Shown one piece after another: positions 53,552-64,000 of a DNA stretch of 64,000 bases. The position numbers were made by a program, and so were the translations under genes. Position 1 is the stretch's first letter. Each line of letters begins with the position of its first letter. A model generated the notes under the pieces. That model searched no databases, was not told where the DNA came from, and saw only the letters and a program-made list of their open reading frames with translations. Source of the stretch: Prorocentrum cordatum (taxonomy: Eukaryota; Sar; Dinophyceae; Prorocentrales; Prorocentraceae); NCBI GenBank assembly GCA_963575745.1, contig CAUYUJ010003540.1, forward strand, positions 1 to 64,000. The letters are read 5' to 3'.

Positions 53552-54138
53552 TGGTGGGTGGGGGGGGGCGTAGTAGTGGGTGTGCCGTGCCGAGATAAAA
53601 AGGGGTCGGGCGGAGGGGCGCGCTGGCTGCTGGGTGGGGGGGCGTAGGGGTGCGGAGGGGCGGAGGGGTGTGCCGTGCCGAAATAAAAGGGGTCGAGGCG
53701 GAGGGGCGCACTGGCTGGTGTGTGGGGGGGGCGTAGGGGGTGTGCCGAACTAAAGGGGTCGGGGCGGAGGGGTGTGCCGTGCCGAAATACAATGGGTCGA
53801 AGCGGAGGGGCGCGGTGGCTGGTGGGTGGCGGGATGCGGAGGGGGTGTGCCGTGCCGAAATCAAGGGGTCGGGGCGGAGGGGTGTGCCGTGCCGAAATCA
53901 AGGGGTCGGGGCGGAGGGGCGCACTGGCTGGTGGGTGCTGGCGGGGGTCGGGGCGGAGGGGTGTGCCTTGCCGAAATAAACGGGTCGGGGCGGGGGGGCG
54001 CACTGGCCGGTGGGTGCTGGTGGGTGGGTGGGTGCGGGGGGGGGATGGAGGGTTGCGCTGGCTGGTGGAAGGTGTAGGTGATGAGGGGTGTGCCGTGCCG
54101 AAATACAGTAGTGTGTGCTCTAGACACCCTGTGCAAGA
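53552..54138. repeat. GTGCCGTGCCGAAATAAA satellite
   Basis: The box GTGTGCCGTGCCGAAAT, then GGGTCGGGGCGGAGGGG and sometimes GCGCACTGGCTGGTGGGTG, recurs about eight times at 35-120 base spacing. It ends with the 22-base block 54117-54138 shared with 308-329. Confidence 0.85.
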
Positions 54139-55221
54139 TAATAAGACTAATAGTAGTAATACCAGCAATCAGAATAATAATACCATTCATCGTAATAATC
54201 GTAATAACAATAGTAAACTAAGAAGAATGAGACGAATAAGGGAAAGCACATCAACACCAATATGACGAAGGATAATAAGATGAATCGGACTAGTAATACT
54301 AATAGTAAGAAACTTAATAATAATACTAATACTCATAGTACTAACAATAATCATACTAATAATGTTGAATTTGTAGCAATGCTAATACTAGTAATAGCGA
54401 TCCTATTAACAATGTGAATAATACTAATATTAATGCTAATAACGATTACCCTAGTAATAATAAGGATATGATTAATAAAGATAAGGAAAGTGAACCTACA
54501 CTTGGTTATACTAAGAGGAAGAATAATAATACGAATGCGGGGAATAACAAGAAGACGAAGGCGAAGAGGAGGAGGAGGAGGACGAAGAGGAGGAGGAGGA
54601 GGCGGAGGAGGAGGCGGAAGCGGAGGCGGAGGCGGAGGCGGAGGCGGAGGCGGAGGCGGAGGTGGAGGCGGAGGCGGAGGAGGAGGAGGAGGAGGAGGAG
54701 AGGGAGGATGAGGCGGAGGAGGAGGAGGAGAAGGAGGAGGAGGGGGAGGAGGAATCTTCATCCTACTAAATGTAATATGAAGACGAAGAATACGAATACG
54801 AATCACAACAAGACGACGAAGAAGACGACTACGAATACGAAGAAGGCAAGGACTATTAATAATATGATTAGTAATAGTAATATGAGTAATAATGAGAAGA
54901 ATAATAATAAGAATAGTTCTAATAGTAAGAATTCTCAGAATACAAATAATAGGAATAAACGTAATAACGCTAATACTACTGATAAGCAAACTTATAAGGC
55001 AATGAATAATATTTCAAATAATTAAAATGCGAATAACAATGGTAATCCCAATAATAAGACGAATCCTAAGCATGATAAGAGTTCGCGTAATAATAAAATC
55101 AGAAGAAGAATGCGCAGACGACGAATCATAATAATAGTAAAGAGAAGACTACTACGAATAGTATCAATAATAATAATCATAAGAAGACGACAAATAATAA
55201 TACTAATAATCCTTGTGCTTT
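54139..55221. repeat. AAT/ACT-rich trinucleotide region around a GGA core
   Basis: 54139-54540 and 54860-55215 are made of AAT, AGT and ACT triplets and are the most AT-rich part of the window. 54560-54755 is (GGA/GGC)n. No gene is supported. Confidence 0.9.
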
Positions 55222-55455
55222 ACCCTTGGCTGGGGCTCCACTGGCGGTGTCGCATCGGCGCAACAAGGCGCGGGCATGCGTTTTCGAGGCGGGATATGTT
55301 GAAATTCTTCGGAGGACGTGTTTGCAAGACCTGATTTGGCGGGAGATCAGGATATGGGAATAACGGACCCGGCTTTTGAGCAATAATCTCCATGATGGGC
55401 ATGGATATCATGACGGTCGCATGCTTCGTGTGACAACATCGCGCATGAGGGTAAG
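55222..55455. other. unique spacer, no gene seen
   Basis: Mixed sequence with no frame over 75 codons and no recognised motif. Confidence 0.4.
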
Positions 55456-55471
55456 ATGATTGTTGTTGTTA

Positions 55472-55503
<32 letters not shown>

Positions 55504-55561
55504 CGTCGTAGTCGTCGTCGTCGTCCTTGTCGTCGTCGTCGTCGTCGTCGTCGTCCGTCGT

Positions 55562-55592
<31 letters not shown>

Positions 55593-55957
55593 ATCGTCAT
55601 CGTCATCGTCGTCCGTCCGTCGTCCGTCGTCCGTCGTCCGTCGTCCGTCGTCCGCCGCCGTTGTCCGTCCGTCCGTCCGTCCGTCCGTCCGTCCGTCCGT
55701 CCGTCCGTCCGTCCGTCCGTCCGTCCGTCCGTCCGTCCGTCCGTCGTCGTCGTCGTCGTCGTCGTCGTCTTCGTCGTGGTCGTCGCTGTCGTGGTGGTCG
55801 TGGTCGTTGTCCTCCGTCGTGCGTCGTAAGTCGGTACGTCGTAAGTCGGTGCGTCGTGGTCGTGTCGTCGTCGGTCGTGTGTCGTCGGTCGTGGTTCGTG
55901 GGTCGTGGGTCGTGGGTCGTCGTCGTCGTCGTAGTCGCCGCCGGCGCCGCCATCGTT

Positions 55958-55998
<41 letters not shown>

Positions 55999-56040
55999 TG
56001 TCGTCGTCGTCATCGTCGTCGTCGTCGTCGTCAGTCAACG
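55456..56040. repeat. (GTC)n with internal (CCGT)n
   Basis: GTC triplets run on both sides of a nearly pure CCGT tetranucleotide array at 55662-55743 (about 20 units). Between them GTCCGTC units and GGTCGTG variants appear. Confidence 0.95.
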
Positions 56041-57104
56041 TGGTCGTCGTGCGTCGTCCTCGTTGTCGTCGCCTTGCGAGCGGAGCAGGTGGCTCAGGTT
56101 GCACAGATACACGGACACCGGCACCGAGGCCGGCAGAGAGGGGCGGGCATGGGGGCGTTCCGGAGGGTGCATTTCGCATTCCGTATCCGCTCTCGAGCCA
56201 GGGCAAGGCATACCAACATGTTTTTGGTGGATTTATTATTCTTTTAAAACTTCGATCTGCCAGGCAGTCAGGCATGGGGCCAAAGCGTTTTTTAAGACGA
56301 GTGTGCGCGGCGCTAGGGCGAGAGCCACATTTTGAAAGCCAACCGCCCTCCATCCGTGAAACCGTTGCAAACGTTGGAGACGACTGTGTGCGGCGCTACG
56401 GCGAGAACCACATGTTGGAAACGATCCGCCCTCCATCTGTGAAACCGTTGCAAATTTCAAGCTTCAGGCTCATAGAAGGCGAGGAAGTCTCAGGCGAAAC
56501 GCTCGGCATGCCCTGCGGACACTTCTCGGGGTGTGACGGGGAGGAATTATGCATAAGGAAAGGGATGGAGGAAGGTCCCTTACATTTATGACGTCGCCAA
56601 CGCCGCGGTGATCGAGATGGACATCGAGGCCTCCATGCGTGCAGGCGCGCCTCGGGAAACGTTTTTCTGTATCCTTCTGGTCACCCTCGCCCTCCCTTCG
56701 TCTCCACGCTGTCCTCCTCCTCCACCTCCTCCTCCTCCTCACCCGCCTCCTTGTCCTCCCTCTCCTCCTCATCTCATTCGTTTCTTATTTTTGCGAACCT
56801 CGTGGAAAAAAGGGGCGCTTTCCGTTTTTTCCAAGGCTTTCCCCTCTTCCTGCTTCTCTTCGTCTTCGTCGTGCCAGCGCACTCCTGCGGCTGTGAGGCG
56901 CGCTGGAGCTCTGCCAGACCGAGGAGCGCGTGCAGCGGTTCAGCGAGTCGCGTGCCACGAAGGATCGCCCGTTGCCACTTTGAGCCTCGAAGGTCATGGA
57001 GGAGGTCGAGCATGGGGATACTCTCTGGTGTGAAGTCGGGCACGTCCCTGTACAGGAGGAATATTCAGACATAGTTTAAAGTAGTACGGGGACGATGTTT
57101 TGAT
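56041..57104. repeat. spacer with 84-bp tandem duplication
   Basis: GTGTGCGCGGCGCTAGGGCGAGA at 56301 and GTGTGCGGCGCTACGGCGAGA at 56386 begin two copies of about 84 bases. Each includes CCGCCCTCCATCYGTGAAACC and GTTGCAAA. 56716-56775 is CTC-rich. No gene is recognised. Confidence 0.6.
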
Positions 57105-57190
57105 TATTTTTCCCCACCATCCTGTGGTGTTGGGTCCTCGTTTTGAAGAGACGGCCCCTGCGTTCTCCTCCCGCCACCTCTCCCTCCTCC
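57105..57190. repeat. dispersed repeat, copy 1
   Basis: ATCCTGTGGTGTTGGGTCCT continues CGTTTTGAAGAGACGGCCCC and a pyrimidine run. A second copy with the same order lies at 63870-63960. Confidence 0.7.
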
Positions 57191-57219
57191 TTGCGTTTCA
57201 CCCACCCAGTACAGCGTTT

Positions 57220-58060
57220 CGTGGGCCCACAGGGAGCTCCACCGAAGGCCCCAATGCCGCCGTCCACATGCGTCCCCCAAACCCACTTCGGCACACCCCT
57301 CACACGTTTCGTGGCCCCATAGGGAGCTCCACCGAAGGCCCCAGTGCCACCGTCCACATGCGTCCCCCACACCCATTTCGGCACACCCCTCCCACGCTTC
57401 GTGGCTCCATAAGTAGCTCCACCGACGGCCCCAGTGCCACCGTCCACATGCGTCCCCCACACACCCATTTCGGCACTTCCCTCAACCGTTTCGTGGCCCC
57501 ATAGGGAGCTCCATCGAAGGCTCCAGCACCACCGTCCGCATGCGTCCCCCGCACCCATTTCAGCCCACCCCTCACGCGTTTCGTAGCCCCATAGGGAGCT
57601 CTACCGAAGGCCCCAGTGCCGCCGTCCGCATGCGTCCCCCGCACCCACTTCGGCACACCCCTCTCACATTTCGTGGCTCCATCAGAAGCTCCACCGAAGG
57701 CCCCAGTGCCACCGTCCACATGCGTCCCCCCCCACACCCAGTTCGGCACACCCCTTACACATTGTGTGGCCCCATAGGGAGCTCCACCGAAGGCCCCAGT
57801 GCCACCGTCCACTTGCGTTCCCCACACCCATTTCGGCACACCCCGCACGCGTTTCGTGGCCCCATAGGGAGCTCCACCGAACCGAAGGCCCCAGCGCCAC
57901 CGTCCACATGCGTCCCCCACACCCATTTCGGCACACCCCGCACATGTTTCGTGGCCCCATAGGGAGCTCCGCCGAAGGCCCTAGTGCTCCCGTCCGCATG
58001 CGTCCCCCACACCCATTTCGGCACACCCCTCCCACGTTTCGTGGCTCCATAGGGAGCGCC
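57220..58060. repeat. 90-bp tandem repeat, ten units
   Basis: AGGGAGCTCCACCGAAGG-type boxes start at 57231, 57321, 57411, 57503, 57593, 57683, 57776, 57866, 57961 and 58051. Spacing is mostly exactly 90. Each unit has CACCGTCCACATGCGTCCCC and CCATTTCGGCACACCCC. Ninety is 30 codons, and frames are open on both strands over several units. Confidence 0.95.
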
Positions 58061-59073
58061 ACCGGAGAAGATATTCACACTTGCCGTACGAACAACTGCA
58101 TATGGTTGGGTCCTTCGCCAGGCTACATGTTTTTTGTGTTATGTTTCGTCCCAAATCCGCGTGTAGGAGGACATGCCCGACCGATCGATGCTCTCTTTTG
58201 TTTCCACGGGGCCGCGTCCCAACAGCTCTGCTTCGCCGCACGCTTTCTGCCGCCGCCGTCCCCCGAGGCCCAGTACCTGGCCGGAGAACCAGACTGCCCC
58301 CGCCCGAGAACTTTCCGAGCCTGTGGCGCCGGGGCCACTGAGCCACCGAGCCAGCGAGTGAGCAAGGCTGGACGACCTGGTAACCGTGGTGGCCTAGGTC
58401 CGCGGAGGGCCGAGCGCGGTGTGGAACGCAGGCGGCGAGCCGCGGGAGGCCTCCCAAAGCCACTTTTGTGCGCCCGCGTGCCGCGGGTGAGCGTGCCGAG
58501 GGTCGCGCAGCGGCCCGAGGCCTTCAACGCGTCGGCCCGGGGGCTCCGACGGCGGCGACGGCGGGCCCGCAGAGCGCACAGCCCCCCTCCGAGGCCCGTC
58601 GCAGTGACCGCGGGGCCCCGGGGGGGGCGGCAGGGCTCGACTGCGGGGGGGCAGGGCGTCGGTGATGGGCCTGTTTTCCACCACCACCACCATAAGTTGG
58701 AGGGGGGACGGAGGTGGAGGAGGAGGAGGAGGAGGAGGAGGAGGAGGAGGAGGAAGAGGAGGATGAGGAGCAGGAGCAGGAGGAGGAGGAGGCTCGTGGT
58801 CCCTGGCGGGCCAGCCCGGCGTGCAGCGCCGCCAGTGGCCGTCGTTGTCGCCCCGGGGGCGCACGTCGGGCAGGCGCTGCCTCTGGCCTCGCGCGGCTCG
58901 CGGGCAGGCCCTCGGGAGGCGCGGCCTCTCTGGGGGCCGTGGCGTGGGCCCTCCCCCCCGGGCCTCGTGGTGCCGCGGGCCCTCGGCGGGGCGACACGGC
59001 GCTTCGGCGGGCCTCCTCGCCGTCCTCGCCTCCTCCTCCGCCGCGGGTCGCCGCCCTCTCGGCCTCCCGTCCC
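58061..59073. other. GC-rich region with GGA tract
   Basis: 58710-58790 is (GGA)n. Long overlapping frames on both strands are Ala/Arg/Pro/Gly-rich and not supported as genes. Confidence 0.4.
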
Positions 59074-59250
59074 ATGTGCCCGCCTGCCGATGGGAGTCTC
59101 TCGGGCCAGGAGACGCCGCCCAAGGCGAAGAGCGTCCGCTTCCCGCACGAGGACCGCCCACATGGGGTGTCGTGCTGCACCCTCTTCCGCCTCCCAGGGA
59201 GCAGGTCGGCGGAGAGGGCCTGCAACATGCTTCAGGGCGCCTTCCACATG
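59074..59250 (+). CDS. possible exon with PP1-docking-like KSVRF motif
   Basis: From ATG 59074 the frame reads through QETPPKAKSVRFPHEDRPHG and CCTLFRLPGSRSAERACNML, with normal residue usage, then runs into a TA/CA microsatellite at 59251. KSVRF (59128-59142) fits the RVxF consensus used by protein phosphatase 1 partners. A GT occurs at 59250-59251 and could be a donor site. No full domain is present, so coding status is uncertain. Confidence 0.3.
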
Positions 59251-59253
59251 TAC

Positions 59254-59293
<40 letters not shown>

Positions 59294-59665
59294 GCACACG
59301 CCACACACGCACACACACACGCACACACACACGCAACATGCACATCACACACAACACACAACGCTCACAGCACACACACAGCACAACACACGCGGCTCAC
59401 AACTCACAACACACAACACAGCACACACGGCACACACACAACACAACACACACATCATACAGCACACAGCACATTCATCAAACACTATTCAATACACAAC
59501 ACACAACACACAGCACACATCAAACACAACACACACAACACACAGCACACAACACACAATCCACAACACACAATACGCACAACACACACATAACATACGC
59601 AACACGCAACACACAGCACACACACGCATCACACACACACACACACACACTTTTTTCGACGTCGG
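59251..59665. repeat. (TA)n then (CA)n microsatellite
   Basis: TATATA runs at 59255-59293 pass into CACACA/ACAACAC repeats to about 59650. Confidence 0.95.
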
Positions 59666-60310
59666 CGCGGCAGAGGTAACCTGCACCAGCGGGAAGCGAT
59701 TCGGGGCAACCGAATAGCGAATTGGCAAGCATATAGGAGGAGGGAAGGAGAGACAGAGCGGCCGCACAGGAGGGGGAATTTAGAGGGCACTCAGAGGTGT
59801 GTGTAAGACTTTCGTCACGAGCGCGCTGGCGCGGCCAGCAGCGGCAGCGGGGACCGTGGCAGCGGCCGAGCCGCGGCGTCCGTGCATCCACGGGGGCTGC
59901 CGATGCCCAGCACGCGGAACGCAGGCGTGAGTACAGCGAAGCCGTCCAGGTGTGGGCCGACTAGGTGTTGCAAGCGACGAGATTCGCAATCTAGGTTCCA
60001 GAGGGCCAGAAGCAAAGTGCTGTGCCCGCTGGGTGTAGGGCAGGGGCTGCGGCGCAGCGCGGGGCCCACTGGCACCACAGGGAGCTGCACGCCAGGGGCG
60101 GCAGCGACGGCGCCATGGCGGTGCGCTGAGGGAGGGAGGGAAAGGCGCAGGGCAAGAGCAAGAGGGAGGCGAGGGAGGAGGGGGGAGGGGAAGGCGGGGC
60201 AAGGGGGAGGAGCGCCCCGCCGGATGGGGAACCCCAGCAGGCGGGGCGGCGGCGCCCGGCGGCCCAGCGCCAGCGCTGCTGCGGCCAGGCGGGTGGTACC
60301 ACCGGCCGTT
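59666..60310 (-). other. unique island with a possible minus-strand exon
   Basis: On the minus strand about 60130-59890 reads VQLPVVPVGPALRRSPCPTP, STLLLALWNLDCESRRLQHL and FAVLTPAFRVLGIGSPRG, with ordinary residue usage between two CA microsatellites that could be intronic. The W-N-L-D word is loosely WD-repeat-like, but no family is assignable. Confidence 0.3.
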
Positions 60311-61118
60311 GGAGACCACACACCAGACAGCACACACAACACACAACCCGCACACGCACACCACACACAGCACACACAACACACAACACACGCACACAAC
60401 ACACAACATACACAACACACAACACATAACACACAGTACACAATACACACACACACACACTACCCATACACGGTACACACCACACAACATACAACACACA
60501 ACATACACAGCACCCACAGCACACACACAACACACCACACAAGACACACACCACACACATTACAATCAACACACATAACAAAGAACAACTACCACACACA
60601 TCAACACACAACAAGCACGTTACCCACAACACACAAGACGAACCACAACGCACAGCACACAACACACACGCACACAATCCACAACACACAGCACACATAA
60701 CACACACCACACCACACACATCACACACAGGACACACACCACACAACACACAGGACACACACGTTACACAACACACAACACACAGCACAGAGAACACACG
60801 CAACACACAACCCACAACACACGATACACACAACACACAACACAACACAACACACAACACACACAGCACAGATAACACAGCACAACCCACATCTCACAAC
60901 ACGCAACACAGAAACCATACAACAGTCACACACCACACAGCACAGACCACACATCTCACAACACTTTACACACAGCACACCACACACACCACACACACCA
61001 CACACAACACACACCACGCAGCACACAACACACACCACACAACACACAGCACACACCACACGAAACACAACCACACACAACACAACACACACCACACAGC
61101 ACACAACACATAACACAC
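60311..61118. repeat. (CA)n / ACAACAC microsatellite
   Basis: About 800 bases of CACAC and ACAACACA with few interruptions. Cys/Val-rich minus-strand frames are artefacts. Confidence 0.95.
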
Positions 61119-62145
61119 AGCTCAACCTTATGATGATGATGATGATGGTGATGGTGATGATGATGATACTTCTGATGAAGATGATGCTGCTGATTGTGAT
61201 GATGTTGGTGACGCCGACGATGATGCTGGTGCCGATGAGTATGATGCTGCTGATGTTGCTGATGATGATGATGCTGATGATGATGATGATGCGAGGGAGG
61301 AGGAGGATGAGGATAAGTAGGCGGAGGAGGACAGCGACAATACGACCTCGACTACGAGATGATCATGATGTAGGCGGGGGTGGTGGTCACGATGACTTCA
61401 GCTATGATGATGATGCTGATGCTGATGCTGATTATGATCTTGATGATGAGATGATGCTTCTGCTGATGATGACGATGCTGATAGCGATGGTGATCATGGT
61501 GACGTTGATGATTATGATGATGCTGATGCTGATGCTGACGATGATGATGGTTCTAATGCTGTTGACGACTATGACGACCACGACAACGACGATGCTGATG
61601 CTGATGATAATGATGGCGATTATGATGATGACGATGGTTGTGATGATGCTGCTGCTGATGATGATTACGGCGAGGACGACGATGCTGATGACGCTGATGA
61701 TGCCGATGGTGACCATGATGACGTTGCTGCTTACCATTGTGATGCTGTTGATGATGATGAAGATGATGATGTTGACGAGGATGAGGATGAGGACGCCAGC
61801 GAGGAGGACGACGATACCGTTGTTGATGCTGCTGATCTTGATGATTATGATGATGATGACGATGTCGAGGACGACGATGGTGATGACGATGATGTTGATG
61901 ATGATGATGATGATGATGAGGTTGTTGTTGTTGACGACGATTCGCGTGATGATGTTGATGATGATGCTGATGACGGTGATGGCGATGACGATGACGATGA
62001 TGATGCTGATGATGGTGATGATGATGAATATGCAGCAGCTGATGGTGATGATGCTGATGATGATGTCGATGCTGATGCTACTGCTGTCGATATGATGGTG
62101 GTGCTGCTGCTGATGATGCTGCTGCTGCTGCTGGTGATGATGATT

Positions 62146-62226
<81 letters not shown>

Positions 62227-62300
62227 GTGAGGATGGTGATGGTGGCGATGGTGGCGATTGTGGTGGTGGTGGTGTTGGTGGAGTGGTGGTGGTGGTGGTG
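61119..62300. repeat. long GAT microsatellite
   Basis: GAT/GCT/GAC triplets run for 1.1 kb, with a pure GAT run at about 62144-62226. Asp-rich and Met/Leu-rich frames are artefacts. Confidence 0.95.
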
Positions 62301-62899
62301 CTGGGGAGGGCGAGATGCCGCTACCGCTCCCTTTGACGCCCTTGGGGGGCCACGGAGGCCGCTGTCACCGCCTGAGCCACCACCGCCCCCACTGACGCAC
62401 TGCTGCCGCCGCAAGCGCCACGCGTGTGGGCCGCCGCCGGTGCCGGAGCCGCCGCTGCGGCCTCTCCGCTGGCCTGGGTCCTCTGCCGCTGGGGCCCTCC
62501 GCCGCTGGGGCCGCTGTGTTTTTTTGGCCGCCGGGCAGCGTGTAAATACTGCCAAGACTGCTGTTTGAGCCCAGAGGGCTCCACACCGGTGGCCCAAACG
62601 GGCCCCAGACGGCGCTCGGGGACATGGCGTTTCCCCTGCGCCGAGGGCATCGCGCTCCAGTTTCTCAGCAGGTTCTGCCGCCTCGTCGCCCTCCTCCTCC
62701 TCTTCCTCCTCCTCCTCCTGCTCCTCCTCCTCCTCCTCCTCCTCATCCATCCCTCCCTACCTCCAGCCATCCCTCCCTCCCTCCCTCCCCCTCCTCCGCC
62801 TCCTCCTTTTTCTCCTGCTCCTCCTTCGCCTCCAGAGCCGCACCGGTGCAGGCCCGCCGTGCCGCTGGGCCGCCGCCGCGCCGCCCGCCGCGCCTTCCG
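62301..62899. other. GC-rich spacer with CTC tract
   Basis: 62690-62745 is (CTC)n and 62760-62790 is CCTC-rich. Frames on both strands are composition-driven. It may be 5' flanking sequence of the following frame. Confidence 0.4.
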
Positions 62900-63849
62900 A
62901 TGCCAGGGTCGACCAAGGCGGCACGCGCCGCAGCGCCACTGGATGCCTCTCGCGGGGCCTGGGTGGCGGTCCATGCGGCCGCGGGCCTGGCCGCCGCAGG
63001 CGGGTCGCGCGGTGCGGCTCGCCTCTTACGCGCGGCGGAGGGGCTCATCCGCACGGTGGTGGCCGAGCTCGTCGGGCAGTCCGCCCCCCCCCTCTCGAGG
63101 ATGACATGGGTCCCCAGGTGGTGCCGCCTCGGCGCCGCCGCCCGCGCGGCCGCGGAGGTCGGATGGAGATGGGCCCTCCCGTCGAGCTACAGGACGTCAT
63201 TGTGGAGAAGGCCCAGGGCGGGGCGGCGGCGGCGTCGGCGGGTTCGGGGCCCCCCGAAGTCGGCGAGCCGATGTTGTCCGACGAGTGGGCGGACGAGCTG
63301 CCGTCGGTACGGCGGCCTCGTCGCCATGCGGACAACACGTGCCCTGTTGCGGGCCAGGACAAGAGGAAGGCCAAGGGCGGCGTGCGCAAGGACAATAGCG
63401 ATGGCGAGGGCCCCGAGGGGGTGCGGCTCCGCCAGCGCGTCGCCCGCCTGTGCGAGCGCGTAGGCATGCCCACAGGGAACTCCCCGAAGTTCGGCGTCGT
63501 CGAGCTGCGCCTCATGGCCAGCACCTTCGAGGCCATGCTGGCCAAGCAGGCAGGCTGGGATAGCGACCCTCCCATTGGCCGTCGTGGGCGTGGTGCCTCC
63601 AAGCAGGCGGATGAGCTCCTGGAGGGGGCGAATGCCCTGGACGACGCGCAGACGGCGGCTTCTTCGGGTGGGAGGGGCACGAAGCAGACTCGTGCCAGGG
63701 CGGAGGAGATGGACGCGCAGGCTGCGTCGAGTGCGAGGCCCTCTCCAGACCACGCCAGCCGCCGTTCAGGCGATCAGTGCCGTGGGCAACGTTGACGCCT
63801 CCAAGAACTTGTGCCAGTGGGGCATGTGCAAGTTCACTGGGGACAGTCG
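62900..63849 (+). CDS. frameshifted reading frame of unknown function, possibly retroelement ORF1-like
   Basis: From ATG 62900 the first frame gives an Ala-rich helical segment (GAWVAVHAAAGLAAAGGSRG, LLRAAEGLIRTVVAELVGQ). At the C-run 63082-63092 the phase changes to an Arg-rich then acidic/basic mixed segment (MGPPVELQDVIVEKAQGG, VRLRQRVARLCERVG, VVELRLMASTFEAMLAKQAG). Near 63740 a further change gives AAVQAISAVGNVDASKNLCQ and WGMCKFTGDSR, ending beside GTATGT at 63850-63855, a plausible splice donor. The length and charge pattern recall retroelement first ORFs, but no domain is recognised and a host gene is possible. It continues past the window if spliced. Confidence 0.4.
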
Positions 63850-64000
63850 GTATGTAGAAGGGCAGAATATTTGGCCCAAAATCCTGTGGTGGTGGGCCCT
63901 CGCTTTGGAGAGACAGCCCCGCGTCCCGCTCCTCTTTTCCCCCCTCCTCACTCCCCCCTCCTCCACCATTACCATCACCATCATCATCGCAATCAGCATC
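63850..64000. repeat. dispersed repeat, copy 2, and pyrimidine/CAT tract
   Basis: 63870-63960 matches 57105-57190 in order (AATCCTGTGGTGGTGGGCCCTCGC, TTTGGAGAGACAGCCCC, pyrimidine run). The window ends in CATCAC/CATCAT microsatellite. Confidence 0.7.

Noticed and set aside
60311-61118. Cys/Val-rich minus-strand frames
   Set aside because: They are translations of a CA microsatellite.
1-64000. Bacterial contamination as source of the RapZ-like and FKBP frames
   Set aside because: Both are embedded among eukaryotic retroelements, microsatellites and telomere-type repeats with no operon structure.

Overview
The window looks like nuclear DNA of a dinoflagellate. The grounds are very high and patchy GC, a short interstitial array of the TTTAGGG telomere type, retroelements of the kinds common in dinoflagellates (a LINE with a DLTNAF motif A, and Ty1/copia-like gag and pol), few host genes, and large blocks of simple and satellite repeats. 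I cannot name the genus from sequence alone. A 100-N run at 53452-53551 shows this is a scaffold. All coordinates and alignments here were made by eye.

1-6.2 kb holds GC-rich satellites, small inverted repeats, a 0.6-kb tandem duplication and a CpG-dense block, ending with a foldback repeat and an interstitial telomere repeat. 6.8-9.9 kb is a decayed LINE (endonuclease remnant, reverse transcriptase, C-terminal zinc fingers). It is followed directly by an open frame at 9967-11700 that resembles a retroelement first ORF and ends in 49-residue repeats. 12.1-14.1 kb is microsatellite plus a dispersed CTTGGGGGCCT-type repeat. 14.79-15.23 kb is the one clear intact host gene, an FKBP-type prolyl isomerase. 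15.3-20.8 kb is mostly CTC, GAT and CATAA repeats.

21.2-26.6 kb is a minus-strand non-LTR retroelement with a near-complete RT frame. Its 3' UTR ends in a degenerate (AAC)n tail, and two further 5'-truncated copies of the same 3' end lie upstream in the same orientation, each with its own tail.

27,227-51,299 is, on my reading, one old 24-kb LTR retrotransposon locus. It has 103/101-bp terminal repeats beginning TG and ending CA, an initiator-Met-like primer site, a 5-bp TCTTC target duplication, gag at the 5' end and integrase, RT and RNase H at the 3' end. An 801-bp inverted-repeat element interrupts gag and has a perfect 9-bp target duplication. About 16 kb of other material separates gag from pol: a decayed large reading frame (32.7-36.0 kb), a 129-bp satellite (36.8-38.7 kb), a zinc/cupin-like protein gene (41.25-43.04 kb) and a decayed RapZ-C-like gene (44.8-46.3 kb).

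51.38-52.84 kb is a second inverted-repeat element inserted in a CTC tract. 53.5-62.3 kb is the gap, satellite, AT-rich, GTC/CCGT, 90-bp, CA and GAT repeats with a few possible exons. 62.9-63.85 kb is a frameshifted reading frame of unknown function running up to a possible splice donor. Apart from FKBP there is no evidence of host genes working together. The locus reads as an accessory, repeat-dominated region built by layered insertions.
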